Below, piece by piece: positions 7,729-15,357 of a DNA stretch of 24,572 nucleotides. The number at the start of each line of letters is the position of its first letter. Position 1 is the first letter of the stretch. The translations under genes and the position numbers were made by a program. Origin of the DNA: Spirochaetaceae bacterium UBA4077 (GTDB taxonomy: Bacteria; Spirochaetota; Spirochaetia; Treponematales; Rectinemataceae); NCBI GenBank assembly GCA_002383375.1, contig DFYR01000020.1, positions 1-24,572 on the forward strand. The letters run 5' to 3'. Below the pieces are notes generated by a model that saw nothing but the letters and a program-made list of their open reading frames with translations, ran no database searches and had not been told where the DNA came from.

Positions 7729-8844
7729 TCAGCGCAGATTCTCGGGATTGAGTCCTTCCAGCACGGGCAGCACGAAGCGCCCGTTTTTCCGCACCAGCCT
7801 GTCATCGAACCAGATCTCCCCTCCGCCGGAAGCATCATCCTGCATAAGCACCAGGTCCCAGTGAAGGCTGGATCGGTTGCCGTTGAAGCAGTCGTCATAG
7901 GAATTGCCGGGAGTTACATGGATTGAGCCTGCTATCTTTTCGTCGAAAAGCGTGTCTAATAGAGGCTGGGTGATAAAGGGATTTACGCCTATAGCGAACT
8001 CGCCCAGATAGCGGGCTCCCTCGTCGATGTCCAGCATGCCGTTGATCCGGGCGCTGTCATTGGCTGAGGCGCTAATAATCTTGCCTTTCTTGAATTCCAG
8101 GCGCACATTCTCGAACTTGAAGCCATCCTTTTCGCTGGGGGCGTTGTACTGCACGACTCCTTCCACCGACTCGCGCAGTGGTGCCGAATAGACTTCCCCG
8201 TCGGGGATGTTCATGCTTCCGTCGCACTTGATGGCGGGCATGCCCTTGATGGAAAAGCGCAAATCCGTACCGGGCCCGATAATCTTTACCCTGTCGGTGC
8301 GCTGCATCAACTCCACTAGGGGATCCATGGCCTTGGACATTTTAGCGTAATCCATGGTGCAGACATCAAAATAAAAGTTTTCGAAAGCCTCCTCGCTCAT
8401 TCCAGCGTTCTGGGCCATGGCCGCCGAGGGATAGCGCAGCACCACCCACTTCGTATTGGGCACCCGTTCTTCGATATGGACCTTTTTCCAGATATACCTG
8501 TTGTAGAGGTCCATTTTTTCCGGAGGAATATCCTTCCAGGCAAAGGAATTTCTGAGGCTGGTGAAGCCTATGTAGGCGTCCATAGCCTTCATCCGTTCCA
8601 ATTCAAAGCGCGCCTGCAGCTCAAACTGCTCCTCCGCACCATCCCGGTACAATTCGCGCTCTATCGCCCTATCCCTCAGGTCGACGAAGGCGAGGCCCCC
8701 GCCCTTATGAATCGTCCGCACCAGGGCTTTAATAAATTCAGGCTCGGCGTTGTAATTCTGTATGAGAACCTTTTCGCCCTTCTTCAGATTGAGAGAATAG
8801 TTAACCAGAATCTCCGCCAGTTTCGTAATTCTAGGATCGGTCAT
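7729..8844 (-). CDS. M29 family metalloaminopeptidase (AmpS/AmpT type)
   Basis: This 371-residue cytoplasmic enzyme is predicted to release N-terminal amino acids from peptides using a two-metal centre. Expected metal ligands of peptidase family M29 are visible: E217 (GEVYSAP), E282 (LGEFAIG), H309 (SIHVTPG), H328 and D330 (SSLHWDLVL), with Y316 as the conserved tyrosine. N-terminal and C-terminal regions fit the family along its full length. I placed the start at ATG 8844 rather than the adjacent GTG 8847, because AAGGAGT (8851-8857) is then six bases away. It has its own transcription unit, divergent from the DUF493-like gene. No terminator is obvious in the short gap before the convergent ferredoxin gene. 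Confidence 0.93.
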   Translation of the reverse strand: MTDPRITKLAEILVNYSLNLKKGEKVLIQNYNAEPEFIKALVRTIHKGGGLAFVDLRDRAIERELYRDGAEEQFELQARFELERMKAMDAYIGFTSLRNSFAWKDIPPEKMDLYNRYIWKKVHIEERVPNTKWVVLRYPSAAMAQNAGMSEEAFENFYFDVCTMDYAKMSKAMDPLVELMQRTDRVKIIGPGTDLRFSIKGMPAIKCDGSMNIPDGEVYSAPLRESVEGVVQYNAPSEKDGFKFENVRLEFKKGKIISASANDSARINGMLDIDEGARYLGEFAIGVNPFITQPLLDTLFDEKIAGSIHVTPGNSYDDCFNGNRSSLHWDLVLMQDDASGGGEIWFDDRLVRKNGRFVLPVLEGLNPENLR

Positions 8845-8907
8845 CACTGTACTCCTTATTGTAGACGCCTATACAAAACGTCGTTTTTTTTTCATACTTC
8901 TCATTCT

Positions 8908-9204
8908 ATGGACGAAAAGGCCCCAACCTGCTCCGGACCCTTCGGGGGAGCCACAATAAGCTATCCGGTTCACTTCGACCTCAGGATAATCTACCTCAAG
9001 GCGGAGGTCCCCGTCGATCTGGAAGGCGCTCTCAGCAGCGTTTTTCAGAGTTTGAGCGTTCCTTATAGCCTTATCCAGGGCATAGCCAAGCCCGAAGGAC
9101 GCTATGGACGTATGGGCGCCCGAATAAGGGTGGACTCAGCCCAGATCATGAAAAATCTCTACGCCAAGGTGGCGGCCATTCCCGGCGTCAAGGCGGTTAT
9201 CTGA
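8908..9204 (+). CDS. DUF493/YbeD-like small protein
   Basis: This 98-residue protein resembles the YbeD/DUF493 family, which has an ACT-like alpha/beta fold. The N-terminal strand region (YPVHFDLRIIYLKAE) and the C-terminal half (EGRYGRMGARIRVDS, then NLYAKVAAIPGVKAVI) line up with E. coli YbeD's GNYHSVSITINA and LYEELGKIDIVRMVL as I recall them. YbeD proteins are small putative regulators of unknown function. The open frame runs much further upstream, but that part is the antisense of the aminopeptidase gene. The first ATG in the intergenic gap is at 8908 and has no convincing ribosome binding site. Its end overlaps the convergent glycosidase gene by eight bases. Confidence 0.65.
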   Translation: MDEKAPTCSGPFGGATISYPVHFDLRIIYLKAEVPVDLEGALSSVFQSLSVPYSLIQGIAKPEGRYGRMGARIRVDSAQIMKNLYAKVAAIPGVKAVI

Positions 9205-12200
9205 GGATTTTTTCCTCCTCAGCGGCAACAGCCCAGGCTTCCTTTAGCATATAATAACTTTTCTTGAACCGTTCCTTATAGGGAGGGGCTTCTTCCCAGC
9301 CTGCCCATGTAAAAGGCTTTTCTCTAAACATCGTCAACCTTCCCCGCAGGGCCGAAGCTTTAGGATCCCAGAGCAGGGCTTCAATAAGGAAGCCGTCGGT
9401 CTTGGTGATGCGCAGGGTATCCCTGTCGGTGCCCAGGTAGCCTGTCCGCTCGTCCTGGAGCACCATCCCTGAGGATGGGTCGCTCACGTTGATGAGGGTC
9501 CAGGGCAACCGAAGTCTGATGAAATTGCCATCGATATTCCAGAGTTCACCCGCTTCGTCGAAATCCCCCTTGGGTAGGGACGAAGCGTCAAAGCGTTTTT
9601 CAGGGATTTTCCTGCCCTCTTTTGTCGTAACCGCTCCGTTCACCAGCATACTCATCCGCTCGAATCGCCCATCGTCGTATACCTGTGTCGCATAACGCGA
9701 AAAAGCCGCGTTGTACGACGGAATTACCAAAAGATCGGCCTTGTCCTGGCTTGAAATCCTTACTAAAAATTCCATGCCTGAGCCCGTTTCCAGGTTTCCC
9801 ACCGGCCAGCGCATCTGTCCCGATTCCCTATTGAGCGTATCCAGGCCGACCAGGAGTTCCTGGCTGGAAAAGTCCACAGGCTCGGTCATCTCGATGTCCA
9901 TGTTGAGGTAGGAAGCATCGGCCTTGAGCTCGATGCTTTTAATAGCCCCACTGCCTGCCACAACGGCTCCGGACGTTTTAGCCTTCACCACTTCGTTAGC
10001 CATAAGCCCGTAGTTTTGTTCCGGGTCGACCACATTGTGCCATAGCACATGCCTGTCGTAGGGAATCATAAGCATCTCGGTGGTCCAGGTTTTCTTTACC
10101 CACTCGTCCATCCACTCGAACACCACGCCGCCGGCATAGCCTTCACGCTCTATCGCGGCGAACATCCTCAGGATCTCATCGCCTGCTGCCGCTTCGTCTA
10201 TGCCTCCATGGTGAAGCCCGTCGGGAGCGAAGTGGGCGATCCCGGCGCCGTTGGCCATTCCGAACTCGGCAACCAGTGCCGGATATCGTCGATGGCTATC
10301 CATAAACTCCTTAAGATAGCCACCATAGCGCAGCAGCCCCTTTTCGTCCTTGTACGATCCGTATTCTAGTTCGTTATTAATAAAGTCGGGATAATTGGGA
10401 TAGATATGATATGCGCCGAAAAGGCCGGCTTCCATCGCTTCTGTTATTTCAAAATGCTCGATAGCCACGCTGGCCCTGTCGTTGCCCTTGTTCTTTTTTC
10501 CCGTCACGGGATCCCACTCAGAATCATGATCTTTCGGATCTAATGTCGGCCAACTTACAATCGCCACAGGATGCTGCTTTCCGTAGCGCTCAACCTCAAT
10601 AGTAGCTACTTCGTCCAAGGATTCAGCCAGCCAAGCCTCGGTGGGACTGGCTTTTTGCCCAGCCGACACGAATCGCCCAAGGTAGCTCGCTCCCTTGTTG
10701 CGAGCATCGGTGGCGATCACCTCTTCGCTCTCGAGCTCTCGACCTACGAGCCAGCCTAAAAGCCAGGGCGAAACATCCACGGTATAGATGCCCCAAGCCC
10801 TGCCTTTGCGCTCTGGAATATTTGCCCGACCATAAATCGCATCTATGCCGTAATCGATTTCTTTGAGAAAACTCTCCCTATATTCCCTGGCTAGATAATC
10901 GCCCTGCTCTGGATGTTCCTCCGGCCAGAGCTCCTGCAGAAGGTACAAAACCTTTTCGGGATTTTTTGTATTGTGGAGATACAACGCCTGATAGAGCTCG
11001 GGCGGCGGCAGGGTGTAGACTCGAACAGTATTGGCATTCATATCGGCGATGGCATCGAACCAGCGCAGATAGGTAGTTAGATCCTTGGGAAATTCGGTGA
11101 AGTATTTACCTGGCTCAGCCAAGCCCATGTTGACGCCCCGGACAAAGAAGTCCTTCCACTGGCCGTTTTTATCCTTGATCTGAAAACCTTTGCCTTGCGC
11201 CCTTACCGCGATCTGAGGCTCGAGATCGGTCTGCCCAGCCTGGGCTCTGGCGCTCCTGGCCTTGAGGGAATCCTTTAAGATTCGCTGCATCAAGGGCACA
11301 TAGGCTTTCCAAAAAAAGTAGTCGTTATTATCCACCGAATCGTCGGCGAGAATTCTTTTCAGCCAGCTGATGCCTTTTCTACCATACGGGGCCGCCGGTT
11401 TTTCCATTTCGGCAAAATCCCCGGCGAAATACCATCCGGTATACTGAGTATTCTCATTTATATAGGCTGCGGGAAATCTCGAGGGCAGGCCAGCCGCTTC
11501 CAGCTTAGCCCTTCCCCGCTCGTTCAGGTCGAACTCGTATTCGGCCACGACTTCGGTTCCGGGTTTTGGGCTTGTCCACTCGAACCAGTATCGATACGAG
11601 ACCGAACGTTCCAGCCCGAAGATCTTTTTCCATGAATCCTTGAACGAAAACCTCATGCCGCCAGCGCCAATGTCTCTTCCATAGCTTAGCACTTCGATCT
11701 CGTCCTTGTCAGAAAAGAGAACATATCCCCTGCCGTAGAAATCCCAGGCTTCCTTCTTCTTGTCCTCATAGTTCTCCACAACCCAGTCTGGTACTTCGCT
11801 GCCTTTTGAAAGATCGACAAAATAACGCCCGATCCACCCCGACCAATCCAGCCCCAAGAGTCTTCCTAGGGTATCACGATCGGAAATGTTTGTCGGTGAC
11901 GCTCCGCTATTGAATTCGGCTATGAACGTATTCCCCCCGCCCAGGTTTTCTCTTATTGTCGTAATATCCTCTGTCGATAGCCCTCCGTACAGTTTTGGCG
12001 ACCAGTCGCTCGACAGGCGCTTTTGCATATAATCGTCTTTGTAAACGCCATAGGTGTCGGCAATGTAGATGAGATCCGGCTTTATTCCGGTGCTGGGAAG
12101 AGGAATACCCTTCCACTCCTCTTCTCCGTAAGGATAAAAGCCATAATAGTCCGAGTCTTCCTTGTAGAGCTGTTTAGAGCCTAATTTCGCTATCTTTTCG

Positions 12201-12412
12201 TGCTTGAGAATCCAGAATAAGCCAGCATGTTCGCGGTAATTGGGATAAGGCACGGTTTTATCCACCGCCCAGACCTCCAATTGGCGATAGGGGCTAAGCC
12301 TCCATGCGAGGGAAGGCAGAAAAAAAATCAGCGCAAAGGCCACAGTAATTACAATCATCAGGACATATAAAAGCACCAGCGCCGAACCGCGCTTTACAGT
12401 TTTTATCTTCAT
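9197..12412 (-). CDS. Membrane-anchored clan GH-A-like glycosidase of exopolysaccharide operon
   Basis: This 1071-residue protein has one N-terminal membrane segment (about 12-33) and a long, presumably exported domain. Residues about 45-340 include a segment (DLIYIADTYGVY, GGLSTEDI, NTFIAEFN) that looks like the GATase-type fold seen as accessory domains in some glycosidases. A TIM barrel spans about 420-800: strand FFVRGVNMG around N428, a GRELE motif with candidate acid/base E559, and AEFG with candidate nucleophile E716. The last 270 residues look beta-rich. Clan GH-A enzymes are retaining glycosidases. It is the last gene of the operon, with ATGA coupling to the glycosyltransferase, so it probably trims or releases the polymer made there, as BcsZ or PslG do in other systems. 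The substrate cannot be read from the sequence. Confidence 0.75.
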   Translation of the reverse strand: MKIKTVKRGSALVLLYVLMIVITVAFALIFFLPSLAWRLSPYRQLEVWAVDKTVPYPNYREHAGLFWILKHEKIAKLGSKQLYKEDSDYYGFYPYGEEEWKGIPLPSTGIKPDLIYIADTYGVYKDDYMQKRLSSDWSPKLYGGLSTEDITTIRENLGGGNTFIAEFNSGASPTNISDRDTLGRLLGLDWSGWIGRYFVDLSKGSEVPDWVVENYEDKKKEAWDFYGRGYVLFSDKDEIEVLSYGRDIGAGGMRFSFKDSWKKIFGLERSVSYRYWFEWTSPKPGTEVVAEYEFDLNERGRAKLEAAGLPSRFPAAYINENTQYTGWYFAGDFAEMEKPAAPYGRKGISWLKRILADDSVDNNDYFFWKAYVPLMQRILKDSLKARSARAQAGQTDLEPQIAVRAQGKGFQIKDKNGQWKDFFVRGVNMGLAEPGKYFTEFPKDLTTYLRWFDAIADMNANTVRVYTLPPPELYQALYLHNTKNPEKVLYLLQELWPEEHPEQGDYLAREYRESFLKEIDYGIDAIYGRANIPERKGRAWGIYTVDVSPWLLGWLVGRELESEEVIATDARNKGASYLGRFVSAGQKASPTEAWLAESLDEVATIEVERYGKQHPVAIVSWPTLDPKDHDSEWDPVTGKKNKGNDRASVAIEHFEITEAMEAGLFGAYHIYPNYPDFINNELEYGSYKDEKGLLRYGGYLKEFMDSHRRYPALVAEFGMANGAGIAHFAPDGLHHGGIDEAAAGDEILRMFAAIEREGYAGGVVFEWMDEWVKKTWTTEMLMIPYDRHVLWHNVVDPEQNYGLMANEVVKAKTSGAVVAGSGAIKSIELKADASYLNMDIEMTEPVDFSSQELLVGLDTLNRESGQMRWPVGNLETGSGMEFLVRISSQDKADLLVIPSYNAAFSRYATQVYDDGRFERMSMLVNGAVTTKEGRKIPEKRFDASSLPKGDFDEAGELWNIDGNFIRLRLPWTLINVSDPSSGMVLQDERTGYLGTDRDTLRITKTDGFLIEALLWDPKASALRGRLTMFREKPFTWAGWEEAPPYKERFKKSYYMLKEAWAVAAEEEKILR

Positions 12413-15357
12413 GCGCTCTTCCCCTGCGCGAAGCCCTTGCGTTCCATTGTGCCCCAGCCCTTAGGTTTCTTCATGGCACTGAAAAATCCCAAGACCCGCC
12501 ACATGGAGAACAGCTGTCTGGGACCAAAGTTTTCTAAAAACGCAAGCGCCAGCAACTTCAGCGTATCCTTATAGGAAAAATAGCTTGCCTGCCTTTCGGC
12601 GATCAGGATCGAGCTCATGGAAATTAGAATCCCCAAAAGAATGGTAGAGACAAAGAGCATCAGGGCAAGTTTAGCGCTGATCAGTCCAAAGATCGCAGCG
12701 ATGAATACCATAAGGTAGCCCTGCATCTCAAAAAGCGGGCCTATCATCTCGAAGATTAAAAAATAAGGCATTCCCACCAGGCCCATCGTTCCATACGCCG
12801 GATTGAATAAAAGTTTTCGATGAAAAAACAGTATATCGATAAGGCCTCTATGCCATCGGTCTCTTTGGCGTTTGAGCACCTTCGCGGATTCGGGAACCTC
12901 TGTCCAGCAATTCGCGTTGAATGCATAGCCTATACGGTACTTCTGCTTTTTCTCCCTCATCAGTCTGGCTATTCTCACCACCAGTTCCATGTCCTCGCCC
13001 ACGGTCCCCTTGCCAAAGCGTTCTTGTGCGCTCATGTAGCCGCCCACGGCGATTACCCGTTCGCGTCGGAAAAGCCCGAAGGCCCCTGAAATTATAAGCA
13101 GGGAATTGATTTTCGCCCATCCCAGCCTGCCGCACATGAAGGCCCGCAAGTATTCGATTGTCTGCAAGGCCGCCAGTTTGTTTGAGGGTAGCGCCAAGCG
13201 GTCCAGATAGCCCTTATCCACCTCGCAGCCGTTTATTGGGAAAATGTTCCCGCCCATCGCAGGCGTTTCAACCCCGTAGTCCAGCGTGAGGGCTGCCACC
13301 TTGAGCAATGCGTCGGGCTCTAGCAGGGAATCGGCGTCTATGCCGCAGAAGTATTCTTTTTGGGCGATGTTTATGCCAGCGTTGAGCGAATCAGCCTTGC
13401 CGCCGTTCATCTTGTCGATAACGATAAGGCGCGGCATCAGAGGGTTTTTGAAAATTCCCCGAACCGGGCTTGTTTTCAAGTGTTGGACATACCTGGAATC
13501 CACCCGGCGAAGATTGAAATGCTCCACCAGGGTTTTCAGCGTTCCATCCTTTGACCCATCGTTAACGATCACGAGTTCATAGTCGTCGTATTTCAGATTC
13601 AGCAGAGAATTGGCGCTCTGTATGATCGTCTTCTCCTCGTTGTACGCTGGAGCGATTATCGATACCGAGGGAAGCATTTTCGGTTTAAAAAGCATGGACA
13701 TGGTTTTGAGCTTCCACAATCTTGTCTCAGATCGCACCTGGAAGGCCGAAAGAATGAGCAGGACAATGTAGCTCATGTTTACGACGATTGAATACCAGGC
13801 AAAATCAAAATTGAAATCTACGACAAAAGTTTGGATTTGTTCAAGGAACGGCACATACCGAATTTTATCCCAGTACCGCACAACGTAAAGGAGAGGGAAA
13901 AACAGCAAGGAAGCGGCGAGGATGCCATAGAGGCTCCGGATCATTGTGAGGTCTTTTTTCTCTTCCCGCGGCAGGCTGGGCGTCTCCAGCCTCGCATAGC
14001 CGCACTTTTCCAGGAGCCTGTCGGAGAGATTGAGTCTGCACTCGGTCTCCACATAGGGATTTTTAGCCGCTTCCTCCCGCAGGATCGTTAAAAGCTTGTT
14101 TTCGAGCTCCTCATCCTTATTCAGCTTCAAGAACTCCAGGATCTCCGAAACCTTGCCCATGGCCAGCAGCTCTCTGATCAAGCGTTCGGCGGCCGATGCA
14201 TTCGTACTCGAGAGCCGCAGGATAAAATACTCGATTTTACCTGCCAACACTTCAGCAAGACGGCGCAAAACCACCTTATCTTCACTAGCACTAAAAACCT
14301 TGACTATTTCGGGCATCAAGAAGGAATGCGATTCAAGTATCCTTGAAAGTCCTGCTTGAGCCGCGGCGCCGACTGCAGGATCGGGAAGGAATCGCAGCAG
14401 GCTTTCAATATTCTCTTGTTTGGCACTAATTCCCAGAGAGCGAATCGCGACAGCCCGTATCTCGGCATCGGGATACTCAAGAAATTCGGGGCTGCCTAGT
14501 ATTTCAACATGAACCGACTCCAGGTTTTCCGCGGCCTTGAGCAGAATTCGTTTAAAATTGAGATAGGCGGCTTCTTCGCGGTGTAAAGGTCTTTCCAGAC
14601 TCTTTAGCTCTTCTTCAGAAATACCTAAGTCCTCCTTCAGACTCCGCAGGGTATCTCTGCCCTGCAGCAAAAGCGTAATCAGGTATTCCCTGAGCTCTCC
14701 GCAGAGAATTCTGCTGCTCAGGTCAACGAAAAGTTCCAAAAACTCAGGCTCCGTCCTCTCCAAATAGGGACGAAGCGAGTCGAGCGCATCTCTTCCAAAA
14801 GAAGCGATGAGCATATCAACCTTGTCTCTGTACCAGCGATGTGCTCCTAAAATACTTTCGGCCAAAAAAGGAATCGATCGCGGGTCTTTGATATCGGCCA
14901 AGGCATTGGCAAAAACAAGCTTTGTCGGATAATCCTTTTCCACGCACAGGGCTTTTTCAAGACTCTGCCTTGCCTCGTCGTCCTTAAGAATCGCCAAACC
15001 CAGGGCTGCCTGTTTTCGCCGTGCGGAAAACCTGCTTTTTATCATGCCCAGAAGAACCTTTCTCACGCGATCGATACCACCGATAGGGTGCAGGGCATTT
15101 CTTTCTTCTTCCGGAAGAGCGATGGACTGGGCTAGCATAAGATAAAGATCGAACAGTTTATTCGTCTTTTTTCGTTTTCCCGATCCTGAGGATGTTTCGT
15201 TTTTAAAAAAATCCGCAATGGTTGCAAAACTTGTTTTTCTCTTATCCTCATCCATCGCAATCTGGGTTTTATTAGCCAACACCCTGAGCACGATAATGAT
15301 GTCCAACCATAGCAGGAATACGGCGCCAAAAAGAATGTACTCCACGTCCAGGTTCAT
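12409..15357 (-). CDS. Processive family 2 glycosyltransferase with N-terminal HEAT-like repeats
   Basis: This 982-residue membrane enzyme is predicted to polymerise a polysaccharide from nucleotide sugars and pass it across the membrane. Order: membrane segment (about 8-27), a helical HEAT-like repeat region (about 80-450, for example DPRSIPFLAESIL and DAEIRAVAIRSLG), membrane segments near 473-493 and 522-540, a GT2 catalytic domain from SVSIIAPAYNEE (564) with D600, DAD at 674-676 and ED at 788-789, QRDRW at 831-835, then several C-terminal membrane helices. QxxRW is the hallmark of processive synthases such as BcsA, PgaC and HasA. Synthases of this class usually have no helical-repeat front end. 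Its start overlaps the sensor gene stop (TGATG) and its stop overlaps the glycosidase start (ATGA). No PilZ domain is seen. Confidence 0.9.
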   Translation of the reverse strand: MNLDVEYILFGAVFLLWLDIIIVLRVLANKTQIAMDEDKRKTSFATIADFFKNETSSGSGKRKKTNKLFDLYLMLAQSIALPEEERNALHPIGGIDRVRKVLLGMIKSRFSARRKQAALGLAILKDDEARQSLEKALCVEKDYPTKLVFANALADIKDPRSIPFLAESILGAHRWYRDKVDMLIASFGRDALDSLRPYLERTEPEFLELFVDLSSRILCGELREYLITLLLQGRDTLRSLKEDLGISEEELKSLERPLHREEAAYLNFKRILLKAAENLESVHVEILGSPEFLEYPDAEIRAVAIRSLGISAKQENIESLLRFLPDPAVGAAAQAGLSRILESHSFLMPEIVKVFSASEDKVVLRRLAEVLAGKIEYFILRLSSTNASAAERLIRELLAMGKVSEILEFLKLNKDEELENKLLTILREEAAKNPYVETECRLNLSDRLLEKCGYARLETPSLPREEKKDLTMIRSLYGILAASLLFFPLLYVVRYWDKIRYVPFLEQIQTFVVDFNFDFAWYSIVVNMSYIVLLILSAFQVRSETRLWKLKTMSMLFKPKMLPSVSIIAPAYNEEKTIIQSANSLLNLKYDDYELVIVNDGSKDGTLKTLVEHFNLRRVDSRYVQHLKTSPVRGIFKNPLMPRLIVIDKMNGGKADSLNAGINIAQKEYFCGIDADSLLEPDALLKVAALTLDYGVETPAMGGNIFPINGCEVDKGYLDRLALPSNKLAALQTIEYLRAFMCGRLGWAKINSLLIISGAFGLFRRERVIAVGGYMSAQERFGKGTVGEDMELVVRIARLMREKKQKYRIGYAFNANCWTEVPESAKVLKRQRDRWHRGLIDILFFHRKLLFNPAYGTMGLVGMPYFLIFEMIGPLFEMQGYLMVFIAAIFGLISAKLALMLFVSTILLGILISMSSILIAERQASYFSYKDTLKLLALAFLENFGPRQLFSMWRVLGFFSAMKKPKGWGTMERKGFAQGKSA

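Noticed and set aside
8476..8907. Upstream extension of the DUF493-like reading frame
   Set aside because: This part is antisense to the well-supported aminopeptidase gene and codes for nothing family-like; the family match begins only after 8908.
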